Shown: positions 52,425 through 63,890, counted from the stretch's first letter. The stretch is 64,000 nt of DNA from Choricystis sp. odSpoLacu1 (GCA_958009055.1 OY253659.1:186001-250000), one strand, 5' to 3'. The notes: generated by a model from the sequence alone, not told the origin. Made by a program: numbers and translations.

Positions 52425-53823
52425 ATGGCGGACACCGACACCTTCCTCTTCACCTCGGAGTCGGTCAATGAAGGCCACCCCGACAAGCTGGCGGACCAGG
52501 TGTCCGACGCGATCCTCGACGCGTGCCTCGAGCAGGACCCCGATGCCAAGGTGCGTGGGGAGAGAAAAGGGGAAGGATCTCGTGTGTGCCTGTGCCTCGC
52601 TTCGTCCCCACGCGATGGTAAACCATTGCGTGCGTCTCTGTGGGGGGGGAGGCGCGGGCCCGAGGGGACGGAGGGGGGCGGGCACGCGGGGGAGGGGGGG
52701 GGGGGAACCGAGCGCGCGCGCTTTTTCGACTGCGAGCGTCCCACACTCACCCTCCCCTCCCTCCCACCACCACCAGGTCGCCTGCGAGACCGCCACCAAG
52801 ACCAACATGATCATGGTGTTCGGCGAGATCACGACGACCGCCAAGGTGGACTACGAAGCCGTCGTGCGCAAGACGGCTCGTGAGATCGGGTTCACCTCGG
52901 ACGACGTCGGCCTCGACGCCGACAAGTGCAAGGTGCTCGTCCACCTGGAGGAGCAGTCCCCCGACATCGGCCAGGGCGTGCACGGCCTGGGCACCAAGAC
53001 GCTGGAAGAGATAGGCGCGGGCGACCAGGGCCACATGTTTGGCTACGCGACGGATGAGACCGACGAGCTCATGCCTCTGACCCACGTGCTGGCCACCCAG
53101 CTGGGCCACAGGCTGACCGTCGTCCGCAAGGACGGCACCGTCCCCTGGCTCCGCCCCGACGGCAAGACCCAGGTGACCGTCGAGTACAAAAAGGACGGCG
53201 GCGCCATGGTGCCGATCCGGGTGCACACCATCCTGATCTCCACCCAGCACTCGCCCGACGTGACCAACGAGCAGATCGCCAAAGACCTGCAGGAGCACGT
53301 CATCAAGCCCATTGTGCCCGCCAAGTACCTGGACGACAAGACCATCTTCCACCTGAACCCGTCGGGGCGCTTCGTCATCGGCGGCCCCCACGGCGACGCC
53401 GGGCTGACTGGGCGCAAGATCATCATCGACACGTACGGCGGCTGGGGCGCGCACGGCGGCGGCGCGTTCTCGGGCAAGGACCCGACCAAGGTGGACCGGT
53501 CGGGCGCCTACATCGCGCGCCAGGCCGCCAAGTCGATCGTGGCCTCCGGCCTCGCGCGCCGCGCCCTCGTCCAAGTCTCCTACGCCATCGGTGTCGCCCA
53601 ACCCCAGTCCGTGCACGTGGACATGTACGGCACCGGCAACATCCCGGACAAAGAGATCCTGGCCAAAGTGCTCAAGGCCTTCGACTTCCGCCCGGGGCTG
53701 ATTGCGCGCGCGCTCGACCTGTCCAAGCCGCGCTACCTGAAGACGGCCGCCTACGGCCACTTTGGGCGGGAGCCGACGGACGTGTTCACGTGGGAGAAGA
53801 CGGTGGACCTGAACAAGGTCTGA
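52425..53823 (+). CDS. METK: S-adenosylmethionine synthetase
   Basis: Makes SAM from methionine and ATP in the cytosol. Two exons, 52425-52550 and 52777-53823 (390 residues, the normal length). Exon 1 has [20 protein letters not shown] with the catalytic His and Lys; later come [37 protein letters not shown], the hexapeptide GGAFSGKD and [13 protein letters not shown]. Very similar to plant enzymes and the best conserved protein in the window. Supplies SAM to, among others, biotin synthase and aminotransferase steps. No frame problems despite high GC. Confidence 0.98.
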
Positions 53824-54091
53824 GATGGATGGGCTGTTGGGTGATCAACATAAACACACCGAACAAGGGAGAGAGAGAGAGAAAACGCAGGTGCGCAACG
53901 CCTACGCAAACGCGGTGGGTGCGGTGGGGGGGGGGGACAGCCCGCCCTTTCCCCCTTCCCTCCCCCCATTTTCTTCTTAATTCCCTTCCCTCTTTTTAAA
54001 CCACAAAAAAAGGAAAAAACACAATACAATCGGATGACAAAATAAATGACAAAAAAAAAAACAGAGAAAAAAACAATTTCATCTCATCATC
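53824..54091. other. Convergent intergenic region
   Basis: About 270 bp, A/T- and homopolymer-rich (poly-A near 54050, poly-T, poly-C), separating the MAT stop from the stop of the next minus-strand gene. Confidence 0.45.
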
Positions 54092-57000
54092 TCACACCTT
54101 GCCCTCAAACCGCCCCCCCACCTCCCACGCCCCCCGCACCTCAGCCAGCGCCGCCCGCGCCGCCCGCGCGTCGTCCCCCCCCATGAGAGCGTGCACGGAT
54201 TGGGCGGTGGCAGGGGGGAGGGCGCCGTAAGCTTCGGCGACTGCGACGCGCGCTGCGAGCGCGGCGGGAGACGCTGCGAGTGCGCCCGATTGAGGGCGGG
54301 CGGCAGCCGACGCAGCCAGGGCGGCCGCCGCATCCGCCACCGCGTGCGGCAGGTAGGGCGCCGCCCAGGCGGAGGGTGGGGAGGCGGCTTCCCGCAGTGC
54401 GGCCAGGAGGCGTGACGCTTCGCCCGCGACTGCGGCCACGTCTCCATCGTCGCCGCCGCGGCATGGCGTCAACCAGGCCAGCACGCCGCGGGCGACGGCC
54501 AGGGCGGGGGTGGCGGCCCTCGCCGCGCCGCGCGCGCGGCGGCGCAGCGCGGCCGTTGTCAATGACGCTGCAGCGGCAACACAGGCAGCGTCCGGGCACG
54601 CCACCACCGCCGCCGCCGCGTCCAGCGCGTCCACGATGAGCGCTACTGGCACATCATACGCGCGCGGGCGAGCCAGCACCGACTCCGCGACGCGCAGGCC
54701 GGAGACGGCGGCGGCGGGGCAGCCGCCGCGCGCGGCTGCCGCGCGCGCGGCGGCCAGCGCTGCCGTCGCGATCGCCACCCCGCCGGGTGGCGGATTGGCC
54801 GGATCGGCTTCCAGCACAGCCAGCGCGACATCCAGGGCGGCGGCGGCAGCCAGGGAGGAGGGGGCGGCGTCCAGGTCGGCAGCCAGGGCGGGGAGGAGGG
54901 ACGAATCAACAGGGGACGCTGCCACGATCGCCTGCACCCCCGCAAGCACCGCGCCCCGCACGCCGCCCGGCAGGGGGGGCACGCCCACACCCCCAACTGC
55001 AGGCAGAGGAGGCGGAGGCGGGGGCGACGCGGCCAGCAGGGCGAGGGCGGCGCCCGTCCCTGCGCGAGCGTCGCGCGGCGCGGCGGCCGAAAGAGCATCG
55101 ATTGCTCGGCGGGCGGCCAGCGGGGGGCCGGTCGTCAACACGCCCGACGTCAGCAGAAAGTCGAGGGCGGCAGTCGCGGTGGAGGGGGCCGGCGTGGCGG
55201 CGGCCAGCGCGGTGGCAGTGGCGAGGAGAGAGGAGGCGTCGGCGGCGCGCCCGTCCCACTCGCGCGGCGGCGCGCCCGCCCTGACGGCCGCCAGCCGCAG
55301 CTCAGCTGTGGAAGCAGCCGAGCCGGCGTCGACAGGCAGCGTGGCCCCGCCCGCCGCCACGCGGTGGAGCAGCGCGCCCGCGGCCGCCACTCCGGCCGGG
55401 TGGCCATCCCTCTCAAACGCGCCCACCGCGCCCGCCAACCACGCCGCGTCGGCTGGCGTCACCCAGGCCACGCCACAAGCGGCCGACACGGTGGCCGCCG
55501 CCGCGAGGCAGGCGGCCGCCGCAGCCGGCGCGGCCGCGAGCGACGCCGCCGCGGCGCGCGCCGCGGCCGCCGCGACGGTCGCGCCGGCGTCGGCGGGCGG
55601 TGGGCACGCGGTCACGCCGGCCTGGATGACGGCGGCTGTGCGTGCGAGTGCGTCGGCTTCGTCGCTGCGTGCCGTCAAGGCGGCAGCTGCTGCTGACGCC
55701 CAGCCAGCCGCCAGCGGGGCAGCCTCGAGGACATCAGCCGACGTGAGAGTGAGCGTCGCCTCGGCGCACGCGACGGCGTTGGCAGCCGCCTCAAAAACGG
55801 GCCCCAACCCAGCCGCCACGGCGGTCGCACACGCCCACTCCCCCACCAACGCCAGCGCGGCTCGTCCGTCGGGCTCGGCGAGTAAGGGAGGGGTGACAGT
55901 GGCCGTGGTCGCGGTGGAGAGCAGCCAGGCCGCGAGGTCGGCCAGCTCCGAGGCGGCGGCCGCGGCCGCGGCGGTCGCGGCGGTCGCTCCATTCTCTTCC
56001 TCCTCCCCAAACACGCACGCCACCGCGTGCGCGTGCCGCTGGTGCAGCACGCGGGCCCGGGTGGCGGCGGCGGCCACGCCCGCGAGGGCGAAGTCGGGCG
56101 CCGGCGGGGCGCAGGAGGCGAGCGCGGTGGCAAGAGGTGGAGACGACAGCCCCACGACATCGAAAAAGCCACCGCCGAGACCGCCACCGCCATCCCCCGC
56201 GCCCGCTCCAGCCAAGGGATCAATGGATGGGTCCATGCCCACGCACGCGGCGTGCAGGTCGTGAGCGGCAGCATAGACGCGCAGCGCGGGCGGGGTGGGG
56301 GGAGAGCTGCCGATCGCCACCACGCCCGCGGCCGCTGCCAGCGCGGCGGCCGCCGCCGCGGTGGCCGACGCCGTCGCGGGCTCGGGCGGGGGGCGCGTCA
56401 CCGCGGTCAACACGGCGCCGAGGGCGCGACCGGCGGCGCAGGCGGCCAGGGCGGGGGCAGCGGCGGCGGCCGCCGCGACAACCGCGGGGCGCGCCAACGG
56501 CGGCGCGCGCGCGGCGGCCGCCGCCAGGGCGGCCAGGGCGGGGGTGCCGTCCCCAAACACTGCGTCTGCCGCGGCGGCGGGCACGTCGTGCGCGGACAGG
56601 GCGGCGGTGATGGCGGCCACACCTTCCGCCAGGCGGCGCGTGTCTGCCGCTGCCGCGACGGCGGCGCACGCTGCGGCGGACGCAGCACCCACATCCCCCT
56701 CCGACGCAGCGCCCCACACGACACGCCACAGGGCAGCCGCGGGCGCCCCCACCAACGCTCGGTGCTCGGCGTCCAGCAGGGCGGCCGCACCGCGCGCCGC
56801 AGCCGCCGCGCCGCCGGCCGCGCGCGGAGGCAGCAGGGCTGCCGCCACCCGGCCAAAGAACGCGCGCTGGGTGGTGTCAGCGTCATCGGTGGCGGTGTAC
56901 AGGTGGGGCAGCACGGTGAGCAGGGTGGCGAGAGCGTCAGCGGCGGCGGGCCAGGAGGAGGGTGTGCCACCACCCCCTCCCTTCACGCGCTTGGGCGCAG

Positions 57001-58075
57001 GCTCCCCGCCCTCCTCTTCCAACCTCGCTATCAACAGTTCGGCCAACGTGCGCCACAACGCCACAGCGCGCGCCCCTGGACCCGCCGCCGCCCGGCGGGC
57101 CAGCCAGGCGGCGCCGGCTGCAGTGCGCGAAGCGTCTGCGCCGCGCGTGTCGCTCAGTGCACCCACCAGGGCGCGCGCCAGGCCCCACTCGTGGCCGGTG
57201 GTGGATGGCACTGTGCCGGTCGCCACAGCTGCCGCCGCCGTGTCCAGCAACGTGGCTGCCTGGCCGCGGGACAGGAAGGCCGCGTCTGCTGCACGCGCAG
57301 CCGCGTCACGCACTGCGGGCGGCGTGTCGCGGTCCACGCCTGACGCAGTGACCAGCACGTGCGGCACCAACCACTTGACCGCAGCGGCGTGCGGTTTGCG
57401 GGGGGTGGGGTGGGAGGAGGCGAGGGTGGCGACCGTCGTCAGTGTGACGACCGCTAAAGACACACCATCCACCCCCGCCTGCAGCGCCGCCGCAGCCGCG
57501 GCTGCAGCATGGTCCACACTGGCTGCCGCCAGGCCGCCTCGGTCGCGGGCGGCGGTGAGGGCGGCGGCGGCAGCGGTGGCGGGCGCGGCGCCCGCGCGTG
57601 CGGCCGTCGCCGCGGCGCCTATCAAGGCCGCGTTGGGCGGGGGGCCGCCCCGATCCAGGGACAGGGCCACGTGGGCAGCCGCCCACAGACGGGCGTCTGC
57701 CGCGGGAGGCGGGTCGGCCCGGCGCAGGAGGGAGGAGACAGTGGCGTCGGCTAGCGCGGCAGCGGCCGCGGCCGCGATGCGCGGGGGCAAGGTGATGTCG
57801 CCACCATCAGAACAGGCACCTGGTGCCGCTCTCGTCAACGCCTCCACCAAGTCGGAGCGGCCGGCTGCGGTGGCGAGGTGGTGGGCGAGGGTGACGGCAG
57901 CGGCCGCGCGGCTGATGGTGGGGAGGGGAGGCGAGAGTGTGGGCAATTGGAGGCCGTTCCGTTCCCCACGGAGCAGCGGCTCAGACTACACAGATCACAC
58001 TCACCTGTCCACGTCGGCATCTGCTGCGGTCACGCGGCGCAAGGCGGCCGCCGCCGCGGCGGCAGCGTTTGACAT
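54092..58075 (-). CDS. Very large Ala-rich protein, probable alpha-solenoid, unknown function
   Basis: Two exons, 58005-58075 and 54092-57911 (1,296 residues). No enzyme motif is recognised. The protein is about half Ala/Val/Leu/Arg with regular spacing of helices (for example WVTPADAAWLAGAVGAFERD, FDVVGLSSPPLATALASCAP), compatible with a HEAT- or ARM-like solenoid such as a focadhesin-, importin- or TTI-type scaffold. It reads in one clean frame for 3.8 kb, which together with the splice makes it a real gene. Its antisense frames also give long ORFs only because of the GC content. Confidence 0.7.
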
Positions 58076-58233
58076 GCGAGGGGCCGCGACTCCTCTCCTT
58101 CCCTCCGCCGGCGCGATGGCAGCCACTTCTCGCGCCAGAGGGGCTGCAGAAGACGACAGTCTCCACAGCGCCCGGAGAATGCGGTCGTTTTAGGTTGGAG
58201 AGTGCGAAACTAAACAAAAAAAAACACTTCTTT

Positions 58234-59259
58234 TCACTCCGACACTCTGACCCGCCCCCGCACCCACGCCACCCTCTCCCTGGCCACCTCCAACGCCCGT
58301 CCCTCCAGCACAGGGTTGTCTGGCACACCTAAGCATTCAGTAATCAAGCTTGCCACCGCTGTGGCCACCGCTAGGGCTTCTTGTGGTGATGCTTGTGAAG
58401 CATCCGCCGCTAGCAACGCACCGAGCATCGCGTTGCCTGCCCCTGTGGTATCTACCACGGACGCGTGCGTCACCGCAGGAGCCGTGTACACCGGCTGACC
58501 CCGTTGCTGCAAAAACAGTGCGCCGTCCGCGCCACAGCGTACGGCGACGGAGGGCGCGCCGGCGGCCGCCAACCGAGCGAGCGCGCCCGCCGCGCCGCCG
58601 TCGGCGCCGACCAGGGACGCTGCTTCCTCGACGTTGGGGGAGAATCTGTCCACGTGTTGCAGTACAGCCGCCAGCTCGGCGGTTGACGGACGCCGCGGCG
58701 CGGGGGCAAAGGTTTCAGCAGAGATCCTTGCGCCCGGCACCGCCGTCGCCCGCAGCGCCGCCAGCCACGACCCCGCGTGCGCCGGGTTGAGGGGGTCGAC
58801 GCCTACATGGTGGGCGGCTGCAGCGAGGACGGTGGATGGTAGGGAGGCAACCGGGGGCAACAGGGCGTCGGCCAGGGCGGGAGTGAACGGCGTTCTCCAC
58901 ACCTGCACCCTGCGGCCGTCGCCATCCACCAGCTGCCACGCTCTCGGCGTGGGGCCACCGTCCGGCCTCGGCAGCAGGGTCGTCGTGTCGGCGACCAGGG
59001 CGGCCAACCAGGCGGTGGCGGAGGGAGGGAGGTCGGGACCGACGCGCGCGCAGACAGAGGTCCGTTGAGGCGGCAGGCCGAGGAGAAGTGCAGCAGCTGC
59101 AACCCCCCACGCCGTTTGGGGGCCCGACCCGCCGATCACGCCCATGCGAGTGGACCCATCGTCAAACACCAGGTCGTCCAGGATGAAGGTGTAGGCGGCG
59201 AGGGAGGGAGGAGGAGGGGGGGGGGGGGGGGGGCGTCGGCGTGGCGGCAGGGGCCGGAG
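58234..59259 (-). CDS. PfkB-family carbohydrate kinase (MAK32-like), possibly the C-terminal part of a MOC1 fusion
   Basis: ATP-dependent sugar-kinase fold. Coding starts directly at an acceptor (TTTCTCCGCAG, exon from 59259) with no ATG before FILDDLVFDDG; the first ATG is inside the conserved N-terminal strand (GSTRMGVIGGSG). Landmarks: GGSGPQTAWGVAAAALLLG, VGVDPLNPAHAGSW, FSPNVEEAASLVG and DTTGAGNAMLGALL. In the last motif Asn replaces the catalytic Asp of classical DTxGAGD; the Mak32-type subfamily also has Asn here. The region 59216-59233 is an 18-C run, so the upstream frame is uncertain. Either an N-terminal exon is missed or this is joined to MOC1 (see findings). Substrate unknown. 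Confidence 0.82.
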   Translation of the reverse strand, partial: LRPLPPRRRPPPPPPPPPSLAAYTFILDDLVFDDGSTRMGVIGGSGPQTAWGVAAAALLLGLPPQRTSVCARVGPDLPPSATAWLAALVADTTTLLPRPDGGPTPRAWQLVDGDGRRVQVWRTPFTPALADALLPPVASLPSTVLAAAAHHVGVDPLNPAHAGSWLAALRATAVPGARISAETFAPAPRRPSTAELAAVLQHVDRFSPNVEEAASLVGADGGAAGALARLAAAGAPSVAVRCGADGALFLQQRGQPVYTAPAVTHASVVDTTGAGNAMLGALLAADASQASPQEALAVATAVASLITECLGVPDNPVLEGRALEVARERVAWVRGRVRVSE

Positions 59260-59375
59260 CTGCGGAGAAAAAAAGCAGGCAAGGGGTGGTGAGAAAAGCT
59301 CGTGCAGTGTGATCACAACAGAGACAAGCACGGGGGGCACGCCACACAACCGAAGCAAGAAAAACAAAAAAACAA

Positions 59376-60226
59376 TCACGCACCATCACTGCTGCTGCTG
59401 TCGCTCGGTGTTGTCGTTTCGTCGTCGTCACCACCACTGACGACCGGCTCCACGCTCAACCCCGTGTCCCCTCCTTTGGCCCGCCACAGCCCGATCAACA
59501 GGGCGTCCGCCCGCCCGTGATCTTTTTTGCGGGTGAGAAGAGGGGCTGCGGCGGGCAGTTCTGCGACCGCCGCCGCCCGAGCCGCGTCTTTCGGCACACC
59601 TTCCAGCCCCGCCGCCCCCTTCCACGCGCGCGCGGTGACGAGGGTGGTACGCACGCCGTGTGAGGCGAGGGCGCCCGCCCACAGGCCGTAGGCGTAGCCC
59701 GACCCAAACCAGGACTGTTTCCCGTTTAAAGAGTTGGGGGTCGGCCTCTCCAGTGCCGCCTCCACCGTCAGCCCCGCCGCGCGCGCGGTGCGGGCCGCCT
59801 CCCCCACCGCCGCCGCCAGGGCGGCGGGGTCGGGGCGGCGGCGGGTGCGGCCGCCGACAATGGCTTCGATGGTGGGTGTGTCGACCAGGGCAGCCAGGCC
59901 GTGGGTCAAGGAGGGAGGGGTGGAGGCCGGGTCTCCACCCTCTGCCGCAGCGCGAGACAGAATGGCCAGGGCGCCGTTGGCGTCGGGGTCGATGCCCAGC
60001 ACGACGTCGGCGACGGGGGTGGGTGGGACGGGGGGGACGGACGAGCGAGCGCGCGCGTGGGGCGGCGCAAAGCGGCCTGTGAAAAGAGAGGGAGAGGGGT
60101 GAGTGTGGCAGTTGCCCCGCTGCTTGCAGCACCCACACATACACACACGCAATCAAACTCACTGACTGTGCGGCGCCAGGCGCCCCGCATCGAGGGCCGC
60201 GGCGTCGGGGGGCGGGCGCAGTGCAT
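59376..60226 (-). CDS. MOC1: MOC1-type plastid Holliday junction resolvase
   Basis: Resolves Holliday junctions in plastid DNA so nucleoids segregate. Two exons, 60163-60226 and 59376-60076 (254 residues as a separate protein). Exon 1 begins MHCARPPTPRPSMRGAWRRT, a basic transit-like peptide. The RNase H-fold resolvase has LGIDPDANGALAIL (first Asp), a catalytic Glu in VEAALERPTPNSL, NGKQSWFGSGYAYGLWAGAL and RKKDHGRADALLIGL with the last acidic residues, all as in plant MOC1. The Asp/Ser-rich tail ends DSSSSDGA at a TGA that overlaps a GTGCGT donor (59383). This family is limited to plastid-bearing green organisms. Confidence 0.93.
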
Positions 60227-60497
60227 GCGAATTTGGGATGGGCGCGCGGTGGTGTGTTTCACCCGCGCGCAGCACCAAGAGGGTGGGGAGCCGCCTCCCG
60301 CTTGGCCTGTCGGCGCGCGGGGAGTGCGCAGCAGCACCGGCGAGGGGGAGGTGACGCGAGAGGGGGAGCGCGAGAGGGGGAGGAAAAGAAACACGCAAAT
60401 CGTGTTGCTTTGCGTCGGGCTCTCCCTCTTGGAAACGCGCCCAGCGTCACGACAAGCACAAATCAAAAAACAAACTCACCTCTCTCTCTCTCTCTCT

Positions 60498-63157
60498 CTA
60501 CACGTACGGCGTCGGCCGCGCCTCCATCCTCACCGTGCGCGTCTCCTTGGGCGGGTCGCGCGGCCCGGACACAACCTCCACCCTCACCCCTTCCACCTCC
60601 AGCGGCACCGCCGCCCGCCCCCCGCCACACGTGGACAGGAAAAGGTTGAGGCGGGACTGCAGGTCGGCCCGGGCTTCGTCGGTGGCAAAGCCGGCGGGGT
60701 AGGTGTAGAGTTCTGTGCGCACGCCCCGCTTTCGCGCGTCACTGTTAAATTCCTCGACCTCTTTCACGCGGTCGCCGGTGTCGCCCGCCACCGCTTGAAA
60801 CGTGGGGGCTTTCAGATTCCCCACATTGTGCAGTGGCGAGATGGAGCGCGCCAGGGCGGCGTCGGCCTTGCCTTCGGGCGAGTTGCGCGGGGGGGGGAGG
60901 GAGTTTTGCAAACCCGGGCGGCTGCAGCGGCGCCACGCTGTCAACCGCGACCGCGCCATTCACAGAGGCGGCGCACCCGGTGACGGAGGTGGCTGTGGCG
61001 TTGGACGTGGCGGCATCCAGGGAGGCGTAGCCGCCGAAGTCAAAGCCCAGGAAGGACACGCGCGAAGGGTCGGCAACCCCCGCCTCGACCGCCCACGCGG
61101 CCGCGTCGACCAGGTCCGTCGTCATGCCACGCCCCCATTGATCCACGCCAGCCTTGGAGAACGCGCGCCCAAACCCACCACTGCCCCTGAAGTTGACGCG
61201 CAGCACGGCGTAGCCTCGGTTGGCGAGGGCCTGGGTGGTCGGGTCCCACCCCCACGCGTCGCGCGTCCAGGGGAGGGGGCGGGTGAGCACAACGAGCGGC
61301 ACCCGGCCTCCGCTCGCGTTCCACCCAGGCTGCAGTTTGGGGAGTGTCAGGTAGGAGGGCAGCTTCAGGCCGTCCCGCGCCACCGGCGTGACCGCGCGCG
61401 TCGGCACGAGCGGCGCGGTCGCGAGGGACGGCGCCTCCGACACCTGCCGCGCGACGCTGCCCGCCACCACGTCAAACAGGTAGTAGGTGGGAGGCTCCAC
61501 ATCGCTGGTCAGCTTGAGGATGGACAGGCCGCCCGCGGACGAGGCGACCGCATAGTCTTGCGACCCGTTGAACGCGGACTTGAGGGTGGCCACGTTTTTT
61601 TCGGCAAACGCGTCGAGCGGAATCCATTTGCGGCGCTCAACCTCGGTCGCCACCGCCACCAGACTCCCATCCGTCGCGTCGAACGCGGTGTCCACGATGC
61701 CGGCGTCCGGGGAGGAGGCGAGCACGGGCCACGGGGTGGAGCCGTTGACCGGGACCTGGTGGAAAGAAAAGAAGGCAGCACGGGTGAGTGCCAAGGTCGA
61801 GACGCGCGCGGTGGTGGCCTCCCTCCCTCACACCCTCTTCCCCGCCCCTGTCTCTCTCTCTCCCACTCTCTCTCTCTCTCTCTCTCACACACACCTTGAC
61901 CAACCGCACATAGTCCGCCCCCACGCTCGTCAACACGTACAGCGCGGCGCCCGTGTCGGTGAATGCAAACGCGTGCCCCGCGGACGACACCGGCAAAAAT
62001 GTGTCGTCCGCGCTCCAGCTGGCCACGTCCCTCCACTCAGTCGTTGGCCCATCATCCGCAGGCGAACCAACCAGCGTGTCGTTGTCAAACCCGCCCCTCA
62101 CCGTGCGCACGCGCAGGGTGCCGCCCCCACCCTTGGTGAGCGCGCGCGCGCCACGCACGCGCAGCCACTTGTCTGGAATCGACGCTCCCACGTCCCCCGG
62201 GTTGGTGGTGTCCAGGGCCAGGGTCCCCGTCGTCGTGTTGAGGCGGTAGACGTCAAACAGGCCGGGGGAACGTTCGTCCAGAGTGACAAGCGCACCCCCG
62301 GGCACGCGGTCCGACAAAAAGAACTCGCCCACGTTGATGGTGCCCGTCGTCAGGCCCTTGGGCAGCACCTGGGCGGGCGCCTTCTTGGAGGGTGGCCGGG
62401 GCGCGCTGGCCAGGGGCACCAAGTCGCGTGGGGTGGAAGCACTGCCGTTGGCACTCAACGACACTGCGTAGATTTTGTATCGATCCCCGCCCTTGGGGTC
62501 GGCCAGAAACAGGATGCCTTTCGAGTCGGACGTCCACAGGTACTGCCCCGGCGCGATGTCTGCTTTCGTCGCGTTGGTGATTTTGATCGGGGGCGGCCGC
62601 TTCGCCTCGTCCGGCCGCTCCCCGCGCGACGCAGCCGCAGCCGCCGCGTGGTCTACCCGCGTCACATACACGTTGAGCGTGGAGGAGGCGGGCTCGGGGG
62701 CCAGGTAGGCCAGCCAGTCGCCGTCGGGGGACAGTTTTGGGTCGGTCGCGACGGGGGGGGCGTACAGGTCCTCCAGTGGAATGAAGGGCACGTCGGCCAG
62801 GGCAGCCTGTGGTGTGTGTGTGTGTGTGTGATTGTGGGATTGGTTGCGAGTGAACGCCAGTGGGGAAGGCGGGCGGCGACACACACGGCCCCCAACACAC
62901 GGCGACACGGCGGGTCCCGTCCCCACGGTATGTTTTTCTTTCGCTCGCGTGCGCGCACTCGCTCCCACGCACCCAAACCCCGCCTCCCTCCCCCCACATT
63001 CACGCACCTTCATGTTCATACCGCGCGTCCCGTTGGCGGGCGCGGTCGGAGCGGGCGCGGGAGCGCCGGCCGAGCGCGCGGGCGCCGGCGACGCCACGGG
63101 GGCGGCGGCCGCGAGGGTGGCGGCCGTGGCCAGGGCCACCGCCAGGAGGTGGCGCAT
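60498..63157 (-). CDS. Secreted prolyl-oligopeptidase (S9)-family protein lacking the catalytic Ser and His
   Basis: Three exons: 63008-63157, 61895-62806 and 60498-61755, about 773 residues. Signal peptide MRHLLAVALATAATLAAAAP. Exons 1-2 give a seven-bladed propeller (WTSDSKGILFLADP, WLAYLAPEP). Exon 3 has the alpha/beta-hydrolase part: LANRGYAVLRVNFRGSGGFG and LGFDFGGYASL. In active S9 enzymes this last motif is GxSxGG; here Asp (residue ~593, codon GAC at 61039-61041) stands in place of the nucleophile Ser. The conserved His loop (usually EGHGF) reads YPAGFATDE and has no His. One frame change at a 9-C run (60890-60898) is probably a length error. Likely a catalytically inactive family member; several Asn-glycosylation sites. 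Confidence 0.85.
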
Positions 63158-63374
63158 TGTGGAGACGGGGCCTGCAGCCGCGCGCGTGCTCCAGCGCTGC
63201 AGTTGACTGCTAGCCTGAATTTGGCAGCAGGGGGAAACAGGACGAAAAACGAAGCGACGTGTTTTTTTCGGTCGGCCCCGCCGCTCGCAAACACCACACC
63301 ACGACCAGCTTCTTGCGACGTGCATTTCGATCGCCCCCTCCTCCTCTCTCGAGCCGCTGCACCCCCTCCTCGCC

Positions 63375-63839
63375 ATGCCGTTCACGGCGTCACCGCCTCC
63401 ATCCACCTGGACCCTCGACAACGGTTACATCTCGGCGGCCGCGGTCAAGCGCGAAGCGACGCTGCCGCCCGCTGCTGTCTACACGCCCCCCCTACCCCCC
63501 ACCCCCCACGCCACCGCCCCCCACGTCATCATCCCCCACCTTACCCCCTCCGACATTCGCGACTTTCTGAGCCGGGCCCTGGGCCTGGCCGCCGACGGCG
63601 TGGACGCCGCACGCGCGGGGGTGGACGCTCTGCGCGCGCTGCACGACGCCCTGGCCGACGGCGTGGCTGAGCTGGCTGCCACCCGGGAAGCTTTAACCGA
63701 GCTGGCGCGTGAAGCCACGCTGGTGGGGCGGCGCGGGCGGGCGGGTGAGGGCGCGCGCAGGCGGGCGGGCAGGGGCGCGCGCGGGCGCGGCGGGCTGGGC
63801 GTGCGCACGCGGGCGCAGGCGCGGCGTGGTGGGTGGTGA
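63375..63839 (+). CDS. Short unknown protein, helical middle, basic C-terminus
   Basis: Single exon, 154 residues. The N-terminal ~55 residues are Pro/Thr-rich with STWTLDNGYISAAAVKREAT; then IPHLTPSDIRDFLSRALGLA and an Ala/Leu helix (residues ~60-115); then Arg/Gly-rich repeats. Basic tail could be an artefact if a splice donor in the GC-rich end (GGCGGGTGAGG) is used. TGTAA at 63891 lies 52 nt after the stop. No family recognised. Confidence 0.5.
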   Translation: MPFTASPPPSTWTLDNGYISAAAVKREATLPPAAVYTPPLPPTPHATAPHVIIPHLTPSDIRDFLSRALGLAADGVDAARAGVDALRALHDALADGVAELAATREALTELAREATLVGRRGRAGEGARRRAGRGARGRGGLGVRTRAQARRGGW

Positions 63840-63890
63840 CTGCTTTTTTATGTAGGGGAAGAGAGAGAGAGAGAGAGCGCACCGGGGTTT

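Noticed and set aside
54510..56264. Plus-strand open frame of 584 Ala/Ser-rich residues and similar ones to 58193
   Set aside because: Antisense of the 1,296-residue gene; composition mirrors the GC-rich codons and no splice or start context supports it.
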